Part shown: positions 41,522 to 50,261 of the stretch, one piece after another | Layout of the letters: each line of letters starts with the position of its first letter | How positions within the stretch are numbered: position 1 is the stretch's first letter | Source of the DNA: Parus major | Taxonomy: Eukaryota > Chordata > Aves > Passeriformes > Paridae | NCBI RefSeq assembly: GCF_001522545.3 | Contig: NC_031770.1 | Span: 8,596,044 to 8,660,043 of the forward strand | Length of the DNA stretch: 64,000 nt | Direction: 5' to 3' | Notes under the pieces: model-generated | Seen by the model: only the letters and a program-made list of their open reading frames with translations | Databases searched by the model: none | Told to the model about the DNA's origin: nothing | Position numbers and translations under genes: made by a program

Positions 41522-42432
41522 CAATAACACTTAGGGCTGTGTTACCTCCAAATTAACGCATTGCTAAATTTCCAAGGGAAGATTAAAGAGGGGGAAACCT
41601 GGGGGGGAGAGCTGATGAATGCGGTGAAGGACAAGCAGGAGAGGATTTGCTCTCCCCCCTCGGTTTAGCGCGGCTCCTGAAAGGGAGGCTCCGGGACTGC
41701 CCAGGGTGGTTGTGGCAAAACCAGCATCCTTCTGCTCTGGCTCACACGGGCTCGCCTTTGGTACCCTCAAGTCCCGGGTTATGGGGTGCACGGGCTCGTC
41801 CTCTGGGAAAACGGCAGGAAAATAATTCTTTGAACTTTTGGGCTCAGTGGATGGAGTTCATTTTGCGCGGCGAGGAGTTAATCTTTACTTCGTTGGTAAT
41901 CTTTATAGAGCAGAGGGAGAGAGAAGGGAAAGGAGGACAATCCCCCGTGGGCTGCTCCGGTTTGGGGGTTTGCGGCAGCGCTGCCGTCTCTAAAGAGCGC
42001 TCGGCGAGAAGAAACCGGTACAAAAACCAGCTAAATGCGGGAAAATAGCCGCGTTTCTGGGACCTGCTGGCCGAGGGGGCCCATGCCCGTCCTGTTCCCC
42101 CCTCCCCAGCTCCTCCGGTGCTCCGGGCAGCGCTCCCCGCCGCCGGACCTTTCCCCGGGGCTGCCGCCGCTCCGCGCCCGGGGCTCCGCGCATCCCCCGC
42201 GCCTCCCGAGGAGCCCCGCACCGCAGTCCTCCGGGCGGGTACGCTGCATTTTGGGGTAGAATTCACCAATTATTTTTTTCCCCCAGCCAAAATACCCTTT
42301 TGAATTGTTTCCCTTGCTAGAGCCCTATTTTTATTTTTTTTTCCCCGCTTCCTCTCCCCAGATTGGGGTGTCCCAGCAGGACGGCCCCGGCGGGAGCTGC
42401 ACCGGCCCTGCACGCCGGCTGCCGGGGCCGAG

Positions 42433-42510
42433 NNNNNNNNNNNNNNNNNNNNNNNNNNNNNNNNNNNNNNNNNNNNNNNNNNNNNNNNNNNNNNNNNNNN
42501 NNNNNNNNNN
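42433..42510. other. Assembly gap (78 N) in GC-rich DNA
   Basis: Flanked by GGGGCCGAG on the left and CGGGGCCGGG on the right. The missing bases are probably very GC-rich. Confidence 0.95.
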
Positions 42511-42599
42511 CGGGGCCGGGAGGGTCCGGGGGGGCCCCGCCGCCTCCCGCAGCCCCTGACCCCGGCATGCACGGCGCGGCTCCATTGATCATCCCGGCC

Positions 42600-42708
42600 C
42601 GCCACCCCCTCCCTTTATGAGATAATGCAATTACAAACATCAATAAGGAGCTGCGAGGGGAATCATTATGCGGTGACAGTGATAAATGACGGTGCAGAAA
42701 TAGCATGC
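42600..42708. promoter_or_regulatory. Candidate MEIS / PBX-HOX composite element
   Basis: Between the CpG block and a poly(T) tract lies unique sequence: ATGAGATAATGCAATTAC, CATCAATAAGGAGC and then TGACAG directly abutting TGATAAAT (42674-42687). TGACAG is the MEIS/PREP core and TGATNNAT is the PBX-HOX bipartite core, so the pair resembles a ternary-complex site. A second TGAC follows at 42687. Function is inferred; occupancy is unknown. Confidence 0.45.
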
Positions 42709-42729
42709 TTTTTTTTTTTTTTTTTTTTT
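42709..42729. repeat. Poly(T) tract (21 bp)
   Basis: 21 consecutive T at the edge of the composite element; no retroelement body is visible beside it. Confidence 0.95.
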
Positions 42730-43659
42730 CCCTAACAATCCAGGGGCTTTGGGGGCTGAGCACAGTCACCAAGGTAACAGATGACATCCAAAATGGCACC
42801 AAAGGAAAAAAATGAACAGTCTTTCTTTCGCCTTTCACTCTTTTCGCCCAGCTCTTCCAAAAGAGTTAGTTGGGGCTTTTGCAAGCAGCTGCCACACAGG
42901 CATGCGGGTATTTCCACACGCATTAAAGGGACGGGGAAGGCTTGCTGGCTGTCACACACAAAGCACCAGCCCGGCCCGGGAGCTGAGCAGCCACCTCCAG
43001 GAGGCACCGGGAGCTCCGGCTCCACGCACCGCTCGTCCCTGCCCGCGGCCGGGGACAGCCGCCTCCTCCCGGCCCGCGGGAGACGTCCGTTCGCCTTTAT
43101 ATACCAATATAAATATAAATAGATAGATGTTATCATCACGGGCGGCGTAGCAGGATCAGGGGAGGAGATAAATGCTGATCTGTTTTCCACGCAGGTTTAG
43201 GACGCGCGGAGCGAGGCCTCAGTGAAGGGAACTTTTCGCGCAACAGCGCCGGGGGTGGAAATATTCACGGCGCGGCCGAAAAGTGCCGCTTCTGAGCCCA
43301 AAAGTACCTGTGGCCGCGGGTGGCACGGCCGAGCCGGCTGGGCAGGCACCCCCAGCAAGAGTCCCTCTGCCTGGAGCGGGGTTCGGTCCGTCCCGCTCAG
43401 CTTGGATGGAATTTGTTGTCCCCCCAAAAAAAACCCGCTTGGGGGTGAGGGTGCCCAGCCCAGAGGCAGGGAGGGCCCCGCGGCAGGGATGCGCTCAAAT
43501 TCCGTGCAGAAGGCTCTATCCCCTCTCCCATCTCAGCGAAGGGGTGAGAGGGGAAGGCGCTGCGCTCCCCTTGCGCGGCAGCGCACGCAGCCGGCTCCGC
43601 GGGCACCGCGCCCGAGGGAGGCGCAAAAACAAAAGGGGGACGCGGGAAATCGGGGCCAA

Positions 43660-43745
43660 TTAAAAAAAAAAAACCAAAAAACAAAACCGAAAAAAACCCC
43701 CAGCAACAACAACAAACCAAACCCAAACCGACCAAACAGAGCACC
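43660..43745. repeat. A/C-only low-complexity tract
   Basis: Runs of A broken by CC, AAC and CAA (for example CAGCAACAACAACAAACC), almost without T or G on the plus strand. A strongly strand-skewed tract inside the CpG cluster. Confidence 0.85.
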
Positions 43746-43871
43746 GCTGAAGGCTGCGCAAACTTTAGTCCGGCAACGCGCAACATCCGCAGCGCTCCGC
43801 GGGCGGCCCCGGAGCCCCCGCATTCCCCCCGCGTCACTCTCCCGAGCCCCCAAGAGATGGCAGTCGAAGAC

Positions 43872-43942
43872 GGCTTTCCTCCTCCTCCTCGTCCTCCTCC
43901 TCGTCCTCCTCCTCCTCCTCCTCGTCCTGCTGCTGCTCCTCG
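43872..43942. repeat. CTC/TCC triplet repeat with CTG units
   Basis: CCTCCTCCTCGTCCTCCTCC and similar units, ending CTGCTGCTGCTCC. Polypyrimidine on the plus strand. It gives Pro/Arg-rich frames that are not credible proteins. Confidence 0.9.
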
Positions 43943-44214
43943 GCGGCGGGCAGCGGCAGGACAGGGGCTGCGGGCCGCCCCCCCGGCCAGCCCCGCACTC
44001 CGCCCCGCGCAGCCCCGCGCAGCCCCCGGGGCCCGCGGGAGGAGCGGAGGCGCAGCCGGGCGGCCCTGCCCGGGCCCCTCCGGGCCCCCCCGGTGCGGTG
44101 AAAGGAGGGTAGCTAGGAAACAGAGAGCGGCCCGAAAAGGCGGAATTTCCAACGTGTAAAATGTTCTTAACGGAGCCATTGAGAGAGTGCAATAAGGCGT
44201 GAGGGGGAACTAAT

Positions 44215-44455
44215 CTCCCCATTTAAATGTTTGTGGCAATTTTATCTAAATGAATTTTAATGCTAAACGAGGGATAATTCCCTATTTGTAACCCGTTTAC
44301 TTCTCTTTCCTGTGCCTCTGAAGCTGTCTAACATCATGCGATGAACAATAACAATAAAAATACTGTCAAGGCATATTCTTCATTTTGAATGTGTTATAAT
44401 TACAGCTGATTAAATGTCTTGGGATGTAATCGTGGGTTTAATTTGAAATGTGCCC
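44215..44455. promoter_or_regulatory. Candidate conserved non-coding element
   Basis: AT-rich unique sequence bounded by GC-rich and A-rich tracts. Contains AACAATAACAATAAAAATAC (SOX-like ACAAT words), TTATAATTACAGCTGATTAA and CTAAATGAATTTTAATGC. No repeat or frame. Conservation not measured. Confidence 0.4.
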
Positions 44456-44459
44456 CCCT

Positions 44460-44900
44460 CCAAAAAAAAAAAAAAAAGAAAAAAAGTCCCATGGAGGAAG
44501 GTCTGTGCCCCACTTCGCTGTGGCTGCGAGGAGAGGGGACGCGTGTGCCCTCGCCTGTGAGAGGGCGGTTTGTTTTTGTCTTTCAAGAAACCTTAAAAAA
44601 CCCCCAAAAACCCAAACACATAAAAACAAAACAAACAAAACGAAACAAAACAAAACCCCAAAAAAAAAAAAAAAAGCAAAAAAAAGCAAGCGAGCCCCGT
44701 TCATTCACGTTTTGGCAGAAAAGTGTCATTACTCCGGCCTCACAAAGAAGGAGCCGGGATGTTCAGCCTCCTTGGAGGTACAGCGGCACTTTAAAAAAAC
44801 GGGGGGGAAAGGAGAAGAGAAAAAAAACAAAAAAGAAAAAAAAAAAAAAAGAAAGCTCAGAGTTAAAAAAAAAAAAAAAGGAAAAAACAAGGGGGAGGAA
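44460..44900. repeat. Series of A-rich and homopurine tracts
   Basis: Separate poly(A)/A-C blocks at 44461-44486, 44595-44690 and a nearly pure purine stretch at about 44800-44900, with GGGGGGG and GGGGGAGG at its ends. They split one CpG block. Long lysine-rich frames through them are artefacts. Confidence 0.85.
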
Positions 44901-45089
44901 GTCCCAGCCGTGGGGGGAGAGGACCCCCTTTGGTGGCTTGCTTCATTCAGAAAGGTCTGCACTGATGCCTGCAGCCCTGCCCGGCCCGGGGGACACGCAG
45001 GGCAGGGCCCCGGCCCCGCAACACGCCCGGGACACCTCCCGCAGGGGGTGCCGGCTGGCTTGGGAGAGGCTGGGGACGGGGGGGTTGTT

Positions 45090-45540
45090 GCATGATTTCG
45101 CCTTAATTAAGATATTTGTGTCATTTTCCCAGCCGCGGGAATCTCTATTTTTCCTTCTATAGCTGCGATTTGACTTAAAGGAGGTGTCGCAGGCTGCACA
45201 GGCTGGCTGGGGCTCCTGGCTCCCTGGCTGTGCTGCAGAAAGAACAAATGTGCGAGGAAATTGGTTAATGAGGGTCTGCACCGGCCTTGCTCGCACAGCT
45301 CCAGCAGCACCTCATCCCCTTACAGATAGGCATTGCCCAGGCAATGTGTGCCAAGTTTTATTTTCCTCCTTCCTTAGCATGCTCAATGCCAGTAAGAAAC
45401 TCAATTACCTGAACTGTGTATTAGACTATAATTTGGGAGGGAGAGGGGATAATACTATTTACAAATTTCTGTCCAATAATGCCCTACGATATTACCTTTA
45501 TTAACAGGCAACAGTTCCCATCCTGACAGTTTACAGTGCA
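45090..45540. promoter_or_regulatory. Candidate conserved element with X-box-like palindrome, just 3' of MEIS1
   Basis: Unique mixed-composition DNA about 200 bases past the MEIS1 poly(A) site. Contains CGCCTTAATTAAGATATTTG, the palindrome CATTGCC-CA-GGCAATG (45331-45346), GTTTACAG and TGACAG near 45.52 kb. The palindrome is of the same RFX-like class as the one at 39.79 kb. A downstream enhancer role is inferred. Confidence 0.4.
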
Positions 45541-45760
45541 AGTTCCAAGAAAGTTTCTTTATGCAGTGTAGCATTACTTTTACATTCTTTAAATATGAAG
45601 CTGATATTTAAACAGCAAACAGTAGGTAACATCTCCAGAGCCAGCGGAATTCTGTAGCTGCTCGGCTCTCAGTCTGGAATAGAATGGCTACAAAATCTGC
45701 ATGGGGACAGGAAACAAATTTTGCAAGCAGTGGAGTCACCATGACAAAAAATAATTTGTT

Positions 45761-45766
45761 TTTATT
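45761..45766 (-). terminator. Distal poly(A) signal AATAAA of MEIS1
   Basis: The minus strand reads CTAAAATAAAAAC, with a TTTTTTGTCATGG GU/U-rich stretch just downstream. It is the most distal good signal before sequence character changes, so it probably ends the long 3' UTR. Further AATAAA matches near 45.5 and 45.36 kb fall in a separate conserved-looking block and are less likely. Confidence 0.6.
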
Positions 45767-46069
45767 TTAGATTCAGATTTCATTACTGCACTCAAACTAC
45801 TACAACTGGGCTTTGAGTTATTATACAATCCAAACTGTTTCAATCAGAAACTCTAAGACTCAGTGTGCAATGATTATTATTAATAATAATTAGCTCCTTG
45901 GTTTCTTGATAGAAAAAGGCTATCAACAAGCATTTGTTTAACCACAACAAAAGTATAATTAGCTTATCCCACTTAGTAAATCTGTATGCATGCCAACTCA
46001 TACCAAACTGCTACTTTTACAAAAAATTGCAATAATACAGATCATTTTTCCAGTCCTTTTTGCACAAAA

Positions 46070-46075
46070 TTTATT
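46070..46075 (-). terminator. Proximal poly(A) signal AATAAA of MEIS1
   Basis: The minus strand reads TTGTAAATAAATTTTGTGC about 980 nt after the stop codon. TGTA elements lie on either side, which suits cleavage factor I binding. It could give a shorter 3' UTR. Use is inferred. Confidence 0.5.
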
Positions 46076-46464
46076 TACAATGTATACATAAATGCTCCAT
46101 GATGGGACTATGGAAAAAAAAAAAAAATGCACACATGACCGATGTCTTGCCCAGAAAGAAAGTCAACATATTAAAAATAAATCTTCAGTCCATGTTTTGA
46201 GCTGCATAAAACAGGAAGTGATGTACAAGGTGGTGGTTGCTGCATGGGGACAAGGATGCTCTGATGTGACAATTAGGCTTCGAATACACTGCCTTTCCGT
46301 TTCCATGCTTCCTCCTACCAGTCTCCTTAAGACACTGCCTGCAACAGCTGATTAATCATTGTTGATGACTTCAGTTTTTCCCATCCTTCCCGATTTACAT
46401 CTGTTCAGGCCAATTCAAATATGGTGAGTAAATGAATTAGACATGCAAATTCACGCCCCAGGCT

Positions 46465-46581
46465 AGAAAGAGAGAGAGGGAGAGAGACGGGGAGAAAGGG
46501 AGAGAAAGAAAGACAGACAGAGGAGGAGAGAGGGGGGAGAGGGAGGGAGGGAGAGAGAGAGAGAGAGAGAGGGAGAGAGAG
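46465..46581 (-). repeat. (GA)n-rich tract, CT-rich in MEIS1 mRNA
   Basis: On the plus strand this is almost only A and G, with GAGAGA cores, GGGA interruptions and a few C bases. In the mRNA it is a 117-nt pyrimidine tract with many CUCUCU units. That is the kind of sequence bound by PTB-family proteins. Confidence 0.9.
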
Positions 46582-47052
46582 TGCGCATGGCTGAAATCCT
46601 AGGATAGAAGAAAGATTCTTCTGCCTGACATAGTTATTTTAATGCTCTAAAAATCCTGCAAATAAGCCCTTTCTGTCATTTGCAGGATAAGTGTAAGGCT
46701 TCTTTTTTAATGTAAGGAGGCTTCTGGAGGAAGTGAAGAGCTATGGAAACAACACACATAGTGTGGAAAAATTTCACATTTTTTTTAAAAAATCTATAAG
46801 AAACAACGTAATATGGATAACAGTATAATAGCATTTTACAATATTTCACTCTTTGTTTTCTTAATGTCTTATATAGGTATTTAGCATGTCCCCAGAAGTT
46901 GACTTCAGTTGGTGTTTTCCTGCTTTTCAGGGTCCCTGTGAAGAACTGGAACGTCCCTTGGTCCAAAGTTGACGCCAAGAACTCCATAGTCATTGCAGAA
47001 AGACAATGTTTGAAATCTACCATCGCTGCAGACGACGTGTATTTCCCTTAAG

Positions 47053-47336
47053 CTACTGAGCATGAATGTCCATCACTTGTCCGCTCACTGCTGGCTCGCC
47101 GGTATGAAGCATTGTGGGGCTTGATGCTGACATGGGCATTCCAGGGTGGGGTGGTCCTCCATGCATCATCATCGCTGGGTGGTGAGGGTGTCCAGGAATG
47201 TAGGTATGCATGGGGGGGCCATGACGCAGCTGAGCAGGATGGGGGGGCATCTGGGGCGGCGTATAGCTTGGCTGTCCCATATTCATACCCATTGGACTAC
47301 CCCGAGACACATAATCCCCTGGCATACTTTGCAGCC
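47053..47336 (-). CDS. MEIS1: MEIS1 terminal exon, coding part: long Met/His/Pro-rich C-terminus
   Basis: The exon opens after CTCTCTCCCTTTGCAG with G|GG CTG CAA AGT ATG. Its roughly 94 residues begin GLQSMPGDYVSRG, pass PSYTPPQMPPHPAQLRHG and HTYIPGHPHHPAMMMHGG, and end SGQVMDIHAQ with TAG at 47055-47053. It is rich in Pro, His, Met and Gly, as expected for the activation tail of the long MEIS1 isoform. The acceptor phase equals that of the alternative exon, so the two tails are mutually exclusive endings. Some residues, such as HTGEPAV near the end, differ from the mammalian form I remember (NTGDPTM), which is compatible with an avian orthologue. The open frame continues upstream into intron by chance. 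Confidence 0.96.
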
Positions 47337-47824
47337 CTGCAAAGGGAGAGAGAGAGGTGGTGGTGAGTGGTGGGTGTTGGGCCGCCAAGCTGCTCCGCTG
47401 GGGCGTGGGGAGGCCGGGCTCCGGCCCCAGACGGGATGCGGAGTCGCGGGCGCCTCCGTGGAACTGGGATTCTGCACGTGGACCCGCAGTGACGGCAACA
47501 GGAATGGCCCCCGGGTCAAACAAAACCCAAAACCCGCCCCAAAAACATCCTCCCCCCTTCCAAATACAGAGTTTTTGGAGATAAAACAGCTTTCTGCTTT
47601 TGTGGTTAGGGATGTATGCAATGGACATGTTGCTGATCTGGAAGCATGCCAGAGGCAGAGCCAGCCTGAAGATGGCTAACACACGGAGGGCTCTCAGGTG
47701 GGCTCCCTTCCCCATGGCCTTACTCCAGCCACCTGCCTTCGCCTCCCCACTTGTAAAAAGCACGCTGGGAATACAAGGCAGAGAGTCTGGAGCAGCTAAC
47801 GAGGGGCTTGGGAGGAGCCATGGG

Positions 47825-48700
47825 TTAAATAGGTGTCAAGGTTTATCAACAGCTATTTATTTAGCTCTTGAGCCTGATCTCTTGGAATCTGTCCCAAATA
47901 TTTGTGCCATTCAAAGAGATGCAATCCAGCAAGGACGTACATCGCTGAACAAAGGCCTCATACGAAGCTGAAATTGATAGGATTACTAAGTATGATTGCT
48001 AAATCAAACTCATATTTTTAGACACATTAAAAATATATACATAATCAATAACAGTTATCAATTATTTCTTCACCCCCCCCCGATCACCTCCGGCTGCAAA
48101 AAAAAAAAAAAATCAGACGCGCAACTCAGTCAAACCTTTCAGTGGGTTTGGGAGAACAATAAGAAAAAAATTGGACCTAAAACAATAAAACCTCCTGCTT
48201 TCTGTGGGCCTCTGCCTTCTGCTTGGATTGCTGTAGCTGATGGGAACTGACAGATGTATTGTTTCGGAGAGCTATAAGCTCCATAATCATCAAGGGTGAA
48301 AGGCATACGCTATTGCTAAGTAGGTTCAATTGGCTTTAGTTCTAAGTAAGAGCGCGCTGTGAATGCGCCGAACACCTTGGAATCAGGTCTCAAGGCTCTA
48401 GCAATGAATAGCTGCTTAATCTAGCCTAAAGGAACAGTTTTGAACTAATGAAAATTGCTTATAAAATATACTGTACTCACAGCTCTTTAATCAAAAAAGA
48501 TGATAATATTTTTTGTAATAACCTATTAATTTAATTGGTCACGAAGCATAAAATACATCATTTAAATTTAATTGACCCAGAAACTAAGAAACAATATTTA
48601 AATTAACTAAGCTAGAAATTTTCATGATGAGGTAATAAGGCTATTGCATTCCCAAGCTCAGAGGAATGTTTTCACAGCTAATTGTTAAAACTTAGTTTTG
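47825..48700. promoter_or_regulatory. Candidate conserved non-coding block within the last MEIS1 intron
   Basis: This is long, non-repetitive, AT-rich sequence rich in homeodomain-type words (TAATTT, TTAATTTAATTGG, ATCAATAAC). It has a T-box-like AGGTGTCA near 47.83 kb and a TGACAG at about 48.25 kb, and no open frame. Apart from a short C run and A run near 48.07-48.11 kb it is free of simple repeats. Conservation is inferred from sequence texture, not measured. Confidence 0.35.
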
Positions 48701-49019
48701 ACTTGGGCTCAGAGAAGCCTACTACGAAATACACTTGCCCTGGGTAACTTCAAACCCTATGTTAATATACGCTGGGGGCACAACAAAGATGCTGAAATAA
48801 CTCTTTTAACTCCAGAAAGAGAGCAAGAGAAACAGAATCAGGAACCATTTAAAGATGGTACCAAGTGTCTTGGTGTTTCAAACCACTTTACTATTTTAAA
48901 AAAACAAAAACCAAAAACCAAAAATTTGTATAATGTATTTTCCCCTAGAAAAAGACAAGAGGGGAAAAAAAAAAAAAAAACTGGGACAGTTTTTCTAGGC
49001 TTTCTTTGCGAGGCCTGCC

Positions 49020-49220
49020 ACTGAAGATTGCATTAATGATCTCTATTTTTGTATACTGAATAAGTCAAATCCATTTGTCACACTGCAAGTGATGGCATAC
49101 TTAATTTGGATATAGTCAATTAGCCTGGGCTAAGCTCCATAGCCTGCTGCGCACACCTCTATTTTGTATTCTCTCTTTTTCCTTTGCCACACGTAATCCC
49201 ATTATGACGGACAGACAAAG
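49020..49220. promoter_or_regulatory. Candidate conserved intronic element
   Basis: Unique sequence with a TTGTCACACTGCAAG stretch, a TAATTTGGATATAGTCAATTA stretch containing two TAAT-type sites, and a CACACCTC E-box-flank motif. It ends before a poly(A) run. Its function is inferred only from composition and position. Confidence 0.3.
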
Positions 49221-49572
49221 AGAAATAAACTTGAAAAAAAAAAAAAAAAATCAAAGTTTCGTCCATTGCTCTCCAAAATGCAACTAAGTGAAGCTGCTGG
49301 GTTTTGCTTGGGGTTTTTTTTTTTTTTTTCTTTCTACCCCATGAGAAGTCTCTGTTTGGCTTTTTTGGTGTCTTGCAGGTTAGCGGGAGAAATGTAACTC
49401 ATGCATCAACTGCGGTTAGACAGATTTATGACACTTTGGGGACATGCTCTTTCCTCTCCCTGCGCTGCTGCAGACCGCTTACATTTTGCAAATCAGTCTG
49501 TTGCCAAGACGACGGGCTCCCCCACCTCCCTGGCTGCTCCTTGTTTTGTCATGTGCTCGGGGATGGATAATA

Positions 49573-49632
49573 GCATCAATGTATGGCGGCGTCGATGTAC
49601 AGCAGCGTCAATGTACGGCGCGCGCGCGCACG
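49573..49632. repeat. Three 16-bp tandem copies followed by an alternating CG run
   Basis: Units at 49573-49588, 49589-49604 and 49605-49620 share the pattern GCRTCRATGTAYRGCR. An alternating GC run (CGCGCGCGCAC) follows directly. The block lies 216 bp past the donor of the alternative QWHYM exon in the direction of transcription. Confidence 0.85.
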
Positions 49633-49858
49633 GGGGGTTTGGGAGCTTGGAAAGCTTGAGCTGAACCAGAGGGAGAGAAAACCCAAAGGAGCCCAGGCGT
49701 AGGATGGATGGATGGAAAGGAAGGAACAAGCATGAGGCTATGGGCAGGGAGAACATAGGGAAATGCAAGAAGACAAATATCCCTCGGACAAAGTGAGAAC
49801 AAAGACCTCGTTTGTACTTACTTCCCCCTGGCTTTGCCATTGGTTACCTAGGTGAAGG

Positions 49859-50171
<313 letters not shown>

Positions 50172-50261
50172 CTGGCGCTCGGATGCCCATGTGCTGCTGG
50201 CCGTCCATCACGAAACCTCCCATCGGCTGCCCGTCGGGGTTATAGGGTGTTCCTTGACTTA
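50172..50261 (-). CDS. MEIS1: MEIS1 exon: C-terminal TPYNPDG / [15 protein letters not shown] segment (90 bp)
   Basis: The exon begins TA AGT CAA GGA (completing Val, then SQG) and ends GCG CCA G|GTAAGC. It encodes 29 full codons: [15 protein letters not shown], then [14 protein letters not shown]. The acceptor is CACCTTTCCAG. The donor CAG|GTAAGC is near consensus. Exit phase 1 matches both downstream acceptors, so either tail can follow in frame. This is the region after the homeodomain, associated with transcriptional activation in MEIS proteins. The GIRAPG end and the TPYNPDG start separate MEIS1 from MEIS2. Confidence 0.96.

Larger units (their letters stand above)
38940..45310. promoter_or_regulatory. 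Cluster of CpG-island-like blocks downstream of MEIS1
   Basis: GC-rich, CpG-dense blocks lie at roughly 38.95-39.65, 39.90-40.60, 41.65-42.60, 42.95-44.10 and 44.88-45.30 kb, separated by AT-rich non-repetitive stretches. CpG density is far above the rest of the window. No gene, exon chain or TATA-type start was recognised. Long open frames on both strands (up to 296 codons) are expected from GC-rich DNA. Such islands 3' of a developmental homeobox gene can be lncRNA promoters or Polycomb targets; this role is inferred. Confidence 0.6.
45740..47052 (-). other. MEIS1: MEIS1 3' UTR
   Basis: About 1.3 kb of untranslated sequence follows the TAG. It starts GCTTAAGGGAAATACACG, carries a 117-nt CT-rich tract, and has AT-rich distal parts. 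I place the end about 20 nt past the distal AATAAA. The 3' boundary is approximate. The UTR is uninterrupted by recognisable transposons. Confidence 0.8.
47337..49847 (-). other. MEIS1 intron between the QWHYM exon and the terminal exon
   Basis: A 2.5 kb intron with donor GTAACC and acceptor TTTGCAG. It contains a probable conserved block (47.83-48.70 kb), another at about 49.02-49.16 kb, several poly(A)/(T) tracts and a 16-bp tandem triplet near the alternative exon. No additional coding exon was found. Confidence 0.85.

Noticed and set aside
43222..44179. Long open frames on both strands (296 and 260 codons) in the CpG cluster
   Set aside because: GC-rich DNA has few stop codons. The frames are Pro/Arg- or Gly-rich, overlap antisense and run through A-tracts and CTC repeats, with no domain or splice context.
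44419..45162. 247- and 215-codon lysine-rich frames
   Set aside because: They exist only because poly(A) and purine tracts encode Lys/Glu/Arg in every frame; no recognisable protein.
47337..47763. N-terminal part of the 236-codon frame that ends in the MEIS1 long tail
   Set aside because: It crosses a clear acceptor (CTCTCTCCCTTTGCAG) at 47337; the upstream residues are intron read-through.
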